From: Holophagales bacterium
GTDB taxonomy: Bacteria > Acidobacteriota > Thermoanaerobaculia > Multivoradales > Multivoraceae
Reading direction: 5' to 3'
Assembly (NCBI GenBank): GCA_009837885.1
Contig: VXSP01000032.1
Location: 21,009 to 85,008 of the forward strand
Length of the DNA: 64,000 nt
In this document: piece by piece, positions 49,823-59,702 of the stretch
Layout: every line of letters starts with the position of its first letter
Position numbering within the stretch: position 1 is the first letter of the stretch
The notes under the pieces: model-generated
What the model saw: only the letters and a program-made list of their open reading frames with translations
Database searches by the model: none
Told to the model about the DNA's origin: nothing
Made by a program: the position numbers and the translations under genes

Positions 49823-51376
49823 ATGCTCCCCGTTCGCCGCGCACTGGTTTCGGTCTTCGACAAGACGGGGCTGGAGGATCTCGGGTCGGGTCTGGCGAAG
49901 CTGGGTGTCGAGATCATCTCCACCGGCGGGACGGCGCGGCAACTCGCGGAAGGCGGTGTGCCGGTGACCGCGGTGTCCGAGATCACCGGCCACCCGGAGA
50001 TCCTCCACGGCCGGGTCAAGAGCCTGCATCCAAGGATCTTCGGCGGCATCCTCGCCGACCGCCGGCGTTCGGAACACCGGGACGAACTCGAAGAGCACGA
50101 GATCCCGCCGATCGACCTGGTGGCGGTCAACCTCTACCCGTTCGAGGAGGCCGCGGCGTCGGCGGACGCGTCGGTGGACGGAACCATCGAGATGATCGAC
50201 ATCGGCGGGCCCAGCATGGTCCGGGCGGCGGCCAAGAACTTCGCCAACGTCGCCGTCGTGGTCGACCCGTCGGACTACCCGGTCGTGCTCGCGGCGCTCG
50301 AGAGCGAGGGCGGCCTGTCCGACGACGTCCGCCGCGGGCTCGCGCTGAAGGCCTTCCGGCACACGCGGAGCTACGATGCCGCGATCGCCGACTGGCTGGC
50401 CAACGGCGCTGGGCCCGACGCGCTCCCGGGCACGGTGCGTCTGGAACTCGAGCGGGTGCTACAGCCGCGCTATGGCGAGAACCCGCACCAGGCTGCCGCG
50501 GTCTACCGGCAGGTCGGCGGGGGCGGGGTGTTTGGCGGCTTCCGCCAGCTTCAGGGCAAGGAACTCTCGTGGAACAACCTGCTCGACGCCGACGCGGCGC
50601 GCAAGCTGTCGGCGCTGTTCGCCGGTCCGGAGGAAGACCCGACGGTGGTCATCGTCAAGCACAACAACCCCTGCGGCGTCGGTCGCGGCGGCACGCTGGT
50701 CGAGGCCTACGAACGGGCGCTGGCCTGCGATCCGGTGTCGGCCTTCGGTTCGATCATCGCCGTCAACCGGCCGTTCGACGGCGCGCTAGCGGAAGCGATG
50801 GCGAAGCTGTTCGTAGAAGTCGTGACGGCGCCCGCCTACGAGCCGGCCGCGCTCGAGTGGCTCGGCCGGAAGAAGAACCTGCGCCTGCTCGAATGCCCCG
50901 CCTTCTCGCCCGTCCCCGGCGAGTGGGAGCTGCGGGCGATCGAGGGCGGCTTCCTCGGCCAGCAGATCGACGCGGCGCCGGAAGAACCGGCCGGCTGGAA
51001 GTGTCCGACCCGGGCTCAGCCGGACGCGGCCCAGCTTCGCGCCCTCGACTTCGCGTGGAAGGTCTGCAGGGCGACGAAGTCGAACGCGATCGTCGTCACC
51101 AACGAGCACCAGACGGTGGGCATCGGCGCCGGCCAGATGAGCCGAGTCGACTCCTGCCGGATCGCTCTGGACAAGGCGCAACTGGACCTCGCAGGGACGG
51201 TGGCGGCCTCCGACGCCTTCTTCCCCTTCCGCGACGGCGTCGACACCCTGGCCGACGCCGGCGTGACCGCGATCGCCCAGCCGGGCGGCTCGGTGCGCGA
51301 CGACGAGATCGTCGCCGCCGCCGACGAGCATGGCATCGCGATGCTGCTCACCGGCCGGCGTCACTTCAAGCACTGA
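49823..51376 (+). CDS. purH: Bifunctional AICAR formyltransferase / IMP cyclohydrolase
   Basis: A 517-residue PurH, catalysing the last two steps of IMP synthesis. N-terminal MGS-like cyclohydrolase domain: [52 protein letters not shown] and [17 protein letters not shown]-terminal transformylase domain: [46 protein letters not shown] and [11 protein letters not shown], with [13 protein letters not shown] and [20 protein letters not shown] at the end. ATG 49823 has no ribosome-binding site; TACGCT 12 bases upstream suggests a very short leader. The stop overlaps the lolA-like start (TGATG). Confidence 0.96.
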   Translation: MLPVRRALVSVFDKTGLEDLGSGLAKLGVEIISTGGTARQLAEGGVPVTAVSEITGHPEILHGRVKSLHPRIFGGILADRRRSEHRDELEEHEIPPIDLVAVNLYPFEEAAASADASVDGTIEMIDIGGPSMVRAAAKNFANVAVVVDPSDYPVVLAALESEGGLSDDVRRGLALKAFRHTRSYDAAIADWLANGAGPDALPGTVRLELERVLQPRYGENPHQAAAVYRQVGGGGVFGGFRQLQGKELSWNNLLDADAARKLSALFAGPEEDPTVVIVKHNNPCGVGRGGTLVEAYERALACDPVSAFGSIIAVNRPFDGALAEAMAKLFVEVVTAPAYEPAALEWLGRKKNLRLLECPAFSPVPGEWELRAIEGGFLGQQIDAAPEEPAGWKCPTRAQPDAAQLRALDFAWKVCRATKSNAIVVTNEHQTVGIGAGQMSRVDSCRIALDKAQLDLAGTVAASDAFFPFRDGVDTLADAGVTAIAQPGGSVRDDEIVAAADEHGIAMLLTGRRHFKH

Positions 51377-52023
51377 TGTCACGCGTCCGGGCGGCGGCGC
51401 TGGCGATCGTCGTCGCCTCGGCGTTCGGGTTGGCCGCGGCGCCGGCGCCGGCCGCCGACGACCCGTGGCAGGTCCTCGACGGCTTCCGGCGAGGGCTCGA
51501 GGACTCGGGTCCGTTGTCGGCGGGCTTCGTGCAGACCTTCGTGCCTTTCGGCTTCGCGCCCGAGGACGGCGAGACCGAGCGCGGCAGCCTCGCCATCGAC
51601 CTGCCGGGCTGCCTGCGCTGGGACTACTCCCCGCCCTTCGAGAAGGCGTTCCTGCTCTGCGGGCGCACGGTCCATCACTGGAATCCCGGCGAGCCCGTCG
51701 GGCAGCGCTACGACCTCTCGGAACAGCCCGCGCCCGGACTCGACTTCTTCCTGCTCTCGGCCAGCGACCTCCGGGACCGGTACGAGGCGGAGCTGGACGC
51801 GGCGGAAGCGAACCGCCTGCGCCTCGTTCTGCGGCCGCTCGAACCGAGCGAGGACGTGGTCGAAGTACAGGTGGTGATCGACGCCGAAGACCAGCGGTTG
51901 CGGGAACTGACCTACCAAGACGCCCAGCGCAACGAAAACCGGTTCGTGGTCGGCGACTACCGGTCCGGCGCGCCGCCCGGCCGCTTCGAACCGCCGCCGG
52001 GCATCGACTGGGAAGAACCGTAA
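51376..52023 (+). CDS. lolA: LolA-type outer-membrane lipoprotein carrier
   Basis: A 215-residue periplasmic protein with a signal peptide ([20 protein letters not shown], cleavage after APA). The mature half-barrel shows LolA features: PLSAGFVQTFVPFGF, ETERGSLAIDLPGCLRWDYSPPFEKAFLLCGRTVHHWNP with the WDY..P pattern, then LRPLEPSEDVVEVQVVIDAED and ELTYQDAQRNENRFVVGDY. LolA shuttles lipoproteins from LolCDE to the outer membrane, which fits the several lipoproteins in this window. The two cysteines (PGC, LLC) are unusual and may form a disulfide. Coupled to purH by TGATG. Confidence 0.8.
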   Translation: MSRVRAAALAIVVASAFGLAAAPAPAADDPWQVLDGFRRGLEDSGPLSAGFVQTFVPFGFAPEDGETERGSLAIDLPGCLRWDYSPPFEKAFLLCGRTVHHWNPGEPVGQRYDLSEQPAPGLDFFLLSASDLRDRYEAELDAAEANRLRLVLRPLEPSEDVVEVQVVIDAEDQRLRELTYQDAQRNENRFVVGDYRSGAPPGRFEPPPGIDWEEP

Positions 52024-52125
52024 CCGGGTGCACGGTTCTCACGCGCTGCCGCCGCAGGCAGCCAGGAAACGCCGCCGCGAAGCGGCGACCTTTTACCGCC
52101 GCACCCGGGCTGCCCGCAGCCCGGG
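52024..52125. repeat. GC-rich modular palindromic repeat between convergent genes
   Basis: Head CCGGGTGCACGG (variant), CTGCC(gccgca)GGCAG, CGCCGC(cgcgaa)GCGGCG, and a perfect hairpin with arms CCCGGGCTGC (52104-52113) and GCAGCCCGGG (52116-52125). The last hairpin encodes the C-terminal residues of the minus-strand lipoprotein and may terminate transcription from both sides. Confidence 0.65.
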
Positions 52126-53010
52126 TACGCCGGTGACGATCACCGTGTCGAAGCTGCGCCGGCCCGAATCGCGCCAGGCCGGCCTGCCGGGTGTCAGCAC
52201 CAGGGGCCGCCGCTCGCAGTCGCCGGCGAGGCAGGTGCGCAGTTCCCGCTGGACATCAGCCGCTGGCGGCCGCAAGTCGAGTTCGAGCACGCCGGCGACC
52301 TCCCTGCCGAAGTCGACCCTGTGTGAGGACCGCAGTCCGGGCTCGACCTCGAGGCCCGGCGACGCGGTCACCCGAACGATGCGCCAGGGCCCGGAGGCGC
52401 CCCATATCTGATCGGGCCTCCGCAGTTCGCCGCGGCTCACCCTGCCCCAGCGTCCGACCGGCGGCCGGCCCCAGACCCGGACCGGTCGGAGCGCCGGGCC
52501 GGCGTCGGCGAGCGCTGTCTCTCCCTTGACCAGCCGGGGATCCCAGGCTGTAGTGAACCGCCACTCGCCTTCCGTCACCACCGGAATGGAGCCGTCGTCG
52601 AGTTCGATGCCGGCGAGGAGGCCGCCGTCGCCGTGGGGCGTCCGTGCCTCGATCGTCAGGCGGTTCGAGCCCGCGCGCAGCAGGTGGGCGACCTGAAACT
52701 CGTCGATCGGTTCACCCCGCCGGTACTCGCCCCGGGCGATCTGGTGCCCGTTCAGGTGCACCGCGTACTCGCGATCGGCGGCGACGAACAGCCGCGCCGC
52801 CGCCTCGGGCGCCGCCGGCAGCTCGAAGTCGCGGAGCAACACGTAGGCGGCCGGCCGGCCCGGGTCCGCGCCGATTCCGTCGGCCCAGATCCACTCCGCG
52901 GCGCCGGTCGCCGCCGGCGCCCTGATGCAGCCCGGTTGCGCGAATCCCGCGGCCAGCAGCGCGAGGGGCAGCAACGTCCGCGCGGCCTGCGATCGGAGCC
53001 CGTCCTTCAC
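52093..53010 (-). CDS. Lipoprotein with galactose-binding-like / rhamnosidase N-terminal-like domain
   Basis: A 305-residue lipoprotein (lipobox FAQPGC at about residue 28). The mature N-terminal half resembles the accessory beta-sandwich found in bacterial alpha-L-rhamnosidases: EWIWADG, YVLLRDFELPAAPEAAARLF, VAADREYAVHLNGHQIARGE, and LLRAGSNRLTIEARTPHGDG. The second half (WRFTTAWDPRLVKGETALADAG, then VDFGREVAGVLELDLRPPA) continues with a rhamnosidase-like strand pattern, but there is no catalytic barrel. Possibly a glycan-binding surface protein. The C-terminus runs into a palindromic repeat. Confidence 0.72.
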   Translation of the reverse strand: MKDGLRSQAARTLLPLALLAAGFAQPGCIRAPAATGAAEWIWADGIGADPGRPAAYVLLRDFELPAAPEAAARLFVAADREYAVHLNGHQIARGEYRRGEPIDEFQVAHLLRAGSNRLTIEARTPHGDGGLLAGIELDDGSIPVVTEGEWRFTTAWDPRLVKGETALADAGPALRPVRVWGRPPVGRWGRVSRGELRRPDQIWGASGPWRIVRVTASPGLEVEPGLRSSHRVDFGREVAGVLELDLRPPAADVQRELRTCLAGDCERRPLVLTPGRPAWRDSGRRSFDTVIVTGVPGLRAARVRR

Positions 53011-53060
53011 GGCGCGAGCCTACAGCCGGCTGGTTTGACCCCCGGCGCGGCGCGCGGTTA

Positions 53061-55552
<2,492 letters not shown>

Positions 55553-55559
55553 GGACGTC

Positions 55560-56396
55560 TTGGCAGACGGCTTCGAGCTAGCGCCGGGGGTCGCGCTCGG
55601 CGGCGGCGCGCTGCCGGTGATCGCCGGTCCCTGCGTGATCGAGGGCCGCGACTGGCTGGTCGGCTTCGGCCAGGAACTCCAGGCGATGAGCCATCGTCTG
55701 GGTCTGCCGCTGATCTTCAAGTCCTCCTTCGACAAGGCGAACCGCAGCTCGGGCGACAGCTTCCGCGGTCCCGGACTTCGCGAGGGGCTCAAGGCGCTCG
55801 AGGAGGTCAAGGCGGCCACCGGCCTCTCCGTGCTGACCGACGTCCACGAGCCGGGGCACTGCGGCGCCGCCGCCGAAGTGTGCGACGTGCTCCAGATCCC
55901 GGCCTTCCTCTGCCGGCAGACCGACCTCGTGGTCGAGGCCGCGGCGACCGGCCGGCCCCTCCTCGTGAAGAAGGGGCAGTTCATGGCCCCCGCCGACATG
56001 GCGAGAACGGTCGACAAGGCGCGGGCGACCGGCAACGCGCGGGTCGCCGTCACCGAGCGCGGCAGCTCCTTTGGCTACCACAACCTGGTCGTCGACATGC
56101 GGAGCTTCCGGATCCTGGCCGAGCACGGAATCGCCGTCCTCTATGACGTGACCCACTCGCTGCAGCTTCCCGGGGCGCGGGAGCAGGAGAGCGGCGGCGA
56201 CCGTCGCTTCGCCGAGCCGCTGACCCGGGCCGCCATCGCCGCCGGCGCAGTCGGCCTCTACCTGGAGGTGCACCCCGATCCGGACAGCGCGCGCTGCGAC
56301 CGGGAGACGCAGTTGCCGCTCCAGCGGGCCGAGAACCTGCTTCTGTCCGCGCTCGAGATCCACCGTTCGCGAAACGCCGAGGGGCCCTGGGTGTGA
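55560..56396 (+). CDS. kdsA: 3-deoxy-8-phosphooctulonate synthase
   Basis: A 278-residue Kdo-8-phosphate synthase, condensing PEP with arabinose-5-phosphate. Seen: VIAGPCVIEGRDW, FKSSFDKANRSS, SVLTDVHEPG, LQIPAFLCRQTDLV, VKKGQFMAP, TERGSSFGYHNLVVDMRS, VLYDVTHSLQLPGA and GLYLEVHPDPDSARCD. TTG 55560 is taken as start, with GAGGA a few bases upstream and seven bases after the pyrG stop. The last bases overlap the kdsD start (GTGA). Confidence 0.95.
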   Translation: MADGFELAPGVALGGGALPVIAGPCVIEGRDWLVGFGQELQAMSHRLGLPLIFKSSFDKANRSSGDSFRGPGLREGLKALEEVKAATGLSVLTDVHEPGHCGAAAEVCDVLQIPAFLCRQTDLVVEAAATGRPLLVKKGQFMAPADMARTVDKARATGNARVAVTERGSSFGYHNLVVDMRSFRILAEHGIAVLYDVTHSLQLPGAREQESGGDRRFAEPLTRAAIAAGAVGLYLEVHPDPDSARCDRETQLPLQRAENLLLSALEIHRSRNAEGPWV

Positions 56397-57421
56397 GCGG
56401 CCCGAAGGTGGCCGAACGGGTCGCGACGGCGGCCGGCGGGGAGCGCAGCCTGGAGATCGCCCGCAAGGTGCTGGAGATCGAAGCGGCGGCGATCGAGGGC
56501 CTCATCGAGCAGCTCGGCGACGACTTCGCCGAAGCCGTTCGGCGGATGCGCGACTGCCGGGGACGCGTGGTCTGCACCGGCATGGGCAAGAGCGGCCACG
56601 TGATGAAGAAGGTGGCGGCGACCCTGTCCTCGACCGGAACCCCCGCCCTCTTCATCCACCCGGCGGAGGCCATCCACGGCGACCTCGGCATGATCGTGCC
56701 GGGCGACGTCGTCCTGGCCGCCTCTTCGTCCGGCGGCACGGAAGAACTGCTCAAGATGATCGACGTGCTGCATCGCCGCGGCGTTCCCCTCATCGCGATC
56801 ACCGGCGCCGTCCGGAGCACGATCGCCGAGCGGGCCGATCTGCACCTCTCGGCCGCGATCGACCAGGAGGCCTGCCCCCTGAACCTGGCCCCCACCGCGT
56901 CGACCACCGCCACCCTGGCCCTGGGCGACGCGCTGGCGATGGCCCTGCTCGAGGCCCGCGGCTTCACGCTGGAGGACTTCGCGACGCTTCATCCCGGCGG
57001 CGAGCTCGGCCGCCGCCTGATGACCGTGGAGCAGGTCATGCACCGCGGCGACTCCCTGCCGCGAGTGGGGCTCGAAGCCGCCCTGCGCGAGGCGCTGTTC
57101 GAGATGACCGAGAAGTCGTTCGGCATCACGGCCGTCATCGACGACGCCGGCGGCCTCTGCGGCGTGATCTCCGACGGCGATCTGCGGCGGTTGCTGAACA
57201 CCGAGCCGGCCGTGGGCGCTAGCGGCGGCGCCTTCCTGGACCGCTCGGTTGGCCACTACATGACACCCGATCCCAAGAGGATCCCGGCGGACGCCCTGGT
57301 CACGGTCGCCCTGGAGGCGATGGAGCGGCACCGCATCACGTCCCTGTTCATCTGTCACGCCGACGGCCGTCTCGAGGGCCTGGTGCACATTCACGACCTC
57401 TGGGGCCTGCGCCGGAAGTAG
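56393..57421 (+). CDS. kdsD: Arabinose-5-phosphate isomerase (KpsF/GutQ family)
   Basis: A 342-residue protein that isomerises ribulose-5-phosphate to arabinose-5-phosphate, the KdsA substrate. N-terminal SIS domain with VVCTGMGKSGHVMKKVAATL, STGTPALFIHPAEAIHGDLGM, and ASSSGGTEELLKMI, then NLAPTASTTATLALGDALA. FHPGG-type FATLHPGGELGRRL leads to a C-terminal CBS pair (VEQVMHRGDSLPRV to VISDGDLRRLL, and VGHYMTPDPKRIPADALVT to LVHIHDLW). GTG 56393 overlaps the kdsA stop. Operon context fixes the pathway. Confidence 0.95.
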   Translation: MSGPKVAERVATAAGGERSLEIARKVLEIEAAAIEGLIEQLGDDFAEAVRRMRDCRGRVVCTGMGKSGHVMKKVAATLSSTGTPALFIHPAEAIHGDLGMIVPGDVVLAASSSGGTEELLKMIDVLHRRGVPLIAITGAVRSTIAERADLHLSAAIDQEACPLNLAPTASTTATLALGDALAMALLEARGFTLEDFATLHPGGELGRRLMTVEQVMHRGDSLPRVGLEAALREALFEMTEKSFGITAVIDDAGGLCGVISDGDLRRLLNTEPAVGASGGAFLDRSVGHYMTPDPKRIPADALVTVALEAMERHRITSLFICHADGRLEGLVHIHDLWGLRRK

Positions 57422-57435
57422 CCCCGCGGAGTTCT

Positions 57436-57534
57436 TCCATGCTCTCCTCTGTCGTTCTGCGGTTGCGTTAACTGCTCGAGGCGCCCATGTCGTCCATGCT
57501 CTCCTCCGTCGTTCTGCGGTTGCGTTTCCTGCTC
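57436..57534 (+). repeat. In-frame direct repeat of the kdsC 5' end
   Basis: 57436-57477 and 57493-57534 match over about 42 bases with three differences, offset 57 bases (19 codons). The first copy encodes MLSSVVLRLR followed by TAA (57469-57471); the second encodes MLSSVVLRLRFLL, the real kdsC N-terminus. It leaves a ten-codon upstream ORF in the kdsD-kdsC gap. Confidence 0.75.
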
Positions 57535-57990
57535 TTCGATGTCGACGGCGTGCTCACCGACGGCCGGCTCTACTACGTCGGCGACGAGGTGGCCGTGGCG
57601 TTCGATACCCGGGACGGCCTGGCCGTCCGTCGCGCCCGCGAGGCCGGCCTCGGGATGGGTCTTCTGAGCGCCCGACGAGACTCTCCCGCCGTCGAGCGCC
57701 GCGCCGCCCACCTGGGCTTCGACGAGGTCCTCCTGGGCTGCCGCGACAAGGCTGCGGCGTTCGCCGACCTGCTGGAGCGCCGCGGGCTCGAAGCGTCCGA
57801 GGTCGCCTACGTCGGCGACGACCTGGTCGACCTGCCGGTGCTCCGCGCCGCGGGCCTGTCCGCGGCCCCGGCCGACGCCGTGCAGGAAGTCCGCGACAAC
57901 GTCGACCTCGTGCTCGACGCCCGCGGCGGCCGCGGCGCCGCCCGCGAGCTCGTCGACCGCATCATCGAAGCCCTCGGCCCCGTCTCCTAG
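57487..57990 (+). CDS. kdsC: 3-deoxy-8-phosphooctulonate phosphatase
   Basis: A 167-residue HAD-superfamily type C phosphatase that removes phosphate from Kdo-8-phosphate. Motif I LLFDVDGVLTDG (nucleophile D18, D20), LYYVGDEVAVAFDTRDGLAV, motif II region MGLLSARRDSPAVERRA, and motif IV EVAYVGDDLVDLPVL. Start is ATG 57487 or ATG 57496; the latter corresponds exactly to the start of the duplicated upstream copy. Last gene of the Kdo block; lptC/lptA do not follow. Confidence 0.93.
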   Translation: MSSMLSSVVLRLRFLLFDVDGVLTDGRLYYVGDEVAVAFDTRDGLAVRRAREAGLGMGLLSARRDSPAVERRAAHLGFDEVLLGCRDKAAAFADLLERRGLEASEVAYVGDDLVDLPVLRAAGLSAAPADAVQEVRDNVDLVLDARGGRGAARELVDRIIEALGPVS

Positions 57991-58032
57991 CTCGTTGCGT
58001 CGTCGGCGTGGCGGCGGCGGTGGACGCACCCG

Positions 58033-58207
58033 CCCGTCTTGGGGCAGGAGGGGTCGGCGCCCAGGTGACGCGCGCGCTTGAGAGGAGATGGGGAGGGTTG
58101 CGCTTGCTCCGCTTCACTCGCTTCGGTTGGGCGTCGGTAGATGCAACGTCGCCGGCAGTCGCTCGTTCAGAGGCACCTGGGCGCCGACCCCTCCTGCCCC
58201 GACTGGG
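58033..58207. repeat. 175-bp interspersed element, complete copy 2, inverted relative to copy 1
   Basis: Left arm 58033-58067, right arm 58174-58207. The inner 27 bases of the arms are perfect complements; the outer end of the right arm has diverged (GACTGGG against the expected AAGACGGG). The core, reverse-complemented, aligns with copy 1 through CCTCTGAACGAGCGAC, AAGCGAGTGAAGCGGAGC and CCCATCTCCTCTC. The four arm substitutions relative to copy 1 are present in both arms. Confidence 0.85.
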
Positions 58208-58256
58208 CTGGTCGTCGTTGCCCGACGGGGGCCTTGGGCGTCGTTTGGGTGCGGGG

Positions 58257-58290
58257 TGTCGGTGCGCCGGCCTTCCGGCCGGCATCAGGC
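58257..58290. repeat. GC-rich modular palindromic repeat
   Basis: TGTCGGTGCGCC head and hairpin GCCGGCC(ttcc)GGCCGGC at 58266-58283. Differs from the 32524 copy only in the loop over this part. Confidence 0.7.
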
Positions 58291-58375
58291 GCAGCTACGA
58301 AGCGGCATGCGCGAGTCGGTCTTCGTACTCCTCCTCGATCCGCATGCGGCACGCATTGGCGTATCATGCCAGGCC

Positions 58376-58672
58376 ATGTTCGGCCCGATCGGCATGCAGG
58401 AGATGTTGTTGATCATGGCGGCGGCCCTGCTCATCTTCGGTCCCAGGAAGCTGCCCGAGCTCGGCCGCACGCTGGGCCGCGGCATGGCGGAGTTCCGGCG
58501 CGCAACGAGCGACCTGAAGCGGTCGATCGACGTCGAACTCGACGAGGAGAAGCGGCCCGCGCCGGCGCGCCGGATCGAAACTCCCAGGAGAAGCGCGAGC
58601 GTGTCGGACCCGGGCAGTTCGAAGAAACCGCGCGAATCGGGCGCCGGGGCCCCGAGTGACCCCGCAGTCTGA
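58376..58672 (+). CDS. tatA: Twin-arginine translocase subunit TatA/TatB
   Basis: A 98-residue protein: a short N-terminal membrane helix ([20 protein letters not shown]), the [14 protein letters not shown] hinge, and an amphipathic helix ([19 protein letters not shown]), then a charged Ser/Pro-rich tail. The hinge [11 protein letters not shown] and the single gene suggest a dual-function TatA; no separate tatB is present here. Start ATG 58376, with TATCAT eight bases upstream and little Shine-Dalgarno. The 3' end overlaps tatC by 17 bases. Confidence 0.92.
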   Translation: MFGPIGMQEMLLIMAAALLIFGPRKLPELGRTLGRGMAEFRRATSDLKRSIDVELDEEKRPAPARRIETPRRSASVSDPGSSKKPRESGAGAPSDPAV

Positions 58673-59507
58673 CGACGACGCTCCGGTCCAGACGCCTGAA
58701 GCGCCGGAACCGGAGCGGTTGCCCGAGACGAGGCTGGGCAAGCGGAGAGCCGAGGAGGAGGAAGAAGAACTCCCGCGGATGACGCTGCTCGAGCACCTCG
58801 ACGAGCTGCGCCGCCGCATCCTGCGCACGCTGATCGTCGTCGTGGTCGCGTTCTTCGGCTGCTTCGCGTTCGCCGAGCGGATCTACAACCTGCTCGCAAA
58901 ACCGATCGAGCCCCACGTCGACCAGCTCGTCTTCGACGGCGTCGCGGACCCCTTCATCGTGCAGGTGAAGGTAGCGCTGCTGGCCGCCGTCTTCGTCACC
59001 TCGCCCTATCTCGTCGCCCAGCTTTGGGGTTTCGTCGCGCCCGGCCTCTACCGCCGCGAGAAGCGCTACGCGATCCCCTTCATCTTCTTCGGTTCTCTCT
59101 TCTTCATCGGCGGCGGCGCCTTCGGCTACTTCGTCGCCCTGCCCTTCGCGACCGAGTTCCTGGTCAACATGGGCCTCAACGCCAACTGGGACGCCGACAT
59201 CCGGATCGAGCGTTACTTCAGCTTCGCGGTCAACGTGCTGCTCGGTCTGGCGGTCATGTTCCAGCTTCCCATCGTCATCTTCATGCTGTCGCAGCTCGGC
59301 GTGGTCACGCCACGGTTCCTGATGCGGCACTTCCGCTGGGCGGTGCTCATCATCATCGTCGTCTCCGCGGTGATCACGCCGACGCCGGACGCGGTGAACA
59401 TGACGATCGTGGCGGGCCCCACGGTGCTGCTCTACCTCGTCGGCGTCGGCGCCTCGGCGCTGGTCCAGCGGCGCCGCAAGCGGATCGAGGAGGAGGAAGG
59501 AGACTGA
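58656..59507 (+). CDS. tatC: Sec-independent translocase subunit TatC
   Basis: A 283-residue TatC with six transmembrane helices. The N-terminal extension is acidic ([20 protein letters not shown]). The functional core begins [18 protein letters not shown], with the conserved signal-peptide site residues. Further signatures are [41 protein letters not shown], a conserved FxxPLxE-like loop ([12 protein letters not shown]), and the C-terminal [19 protein letters not shown]. With TatA it forms the folded-protein exporter. GTG 58656 overlaps the tatA 3' end. Flanked on both sides by copies of the 175-bp element. Confidence 0.95.
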   Translation: MTPQSDDDAPVQTPEAPEPERLPETRLGKRRAEEEEEELPRMTLLEHLDELRRRILRTLIVVVVAFFGCFAFAERIYNLLAKPIEPHVDQLVFDGVADPFIVQVKVALLAAVFVTSPYLVAQLWGFVAPGLYRREKRYAIPFIFFGSLFFIGGGAFGYFVALPFATEFLVNMGLNANWDADIRIERYFSFAVNVLLGLAVMFQLPIVIFMLSQLGVVTPRFLMRHFRWAVLIIIVVSAVITPTPDAVNMTIVAGPTVLLYLVGVGASALVQRRRKRIEEEEGD

Positions 59508-59536
59508 CTCGCGCACACCGCTTCGCGGCAGCGCCG

Positions 59537-59601
59537 CTCTCCCCATCTCCTCTCAAGCGCGCGCGTCACCTGGGCGCCGACCCCTCCTGCCCCAAGACGG
59601 G
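59537..59601. repeat. 175-bp interspersed element, right-half copy
   Basis: Matches the right part of the core (CCCATCTCCTCTCAAGCGCG) and a complete 35-base right arm at 59567-59601 that is the exact complement of the left arm of copy 2. The left half is missing. Confidence 0.8.
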
Positions 59602-59618
59602 CGGCCGCGTCCACCGCC

Positions 59619-59650
59619 GCCACGCTGCCACGCTGCCACGCCGCCACGCC
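59619..59650. repeat. 8-bp tandem repeat, four units
   Basis: GCCACGCT twice, then GCCACGCC twice, directly before the S41 protease gene and just after the half copy of the 175-bp element. Confidence 0.7.
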
Positions 59651-59702
59651 GCCGCCGCTCCAGCGACGCCCCGCCCGCTCGCTGGTACACTCCCGGCTTC
59701 TC

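Larger units (their letters stand above)
57991..58375. other. 385-base intergenic region made of two repeat elements
   Basis: No gene is supported. It holds the 175-bp inverted-repeat element (58033-58207) and a GC-rich modular repeat (58257-58290). At its right end TATCAT (58362-58367), eight bases before the tatA start, is a possible -10. Confidence 0.7.
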
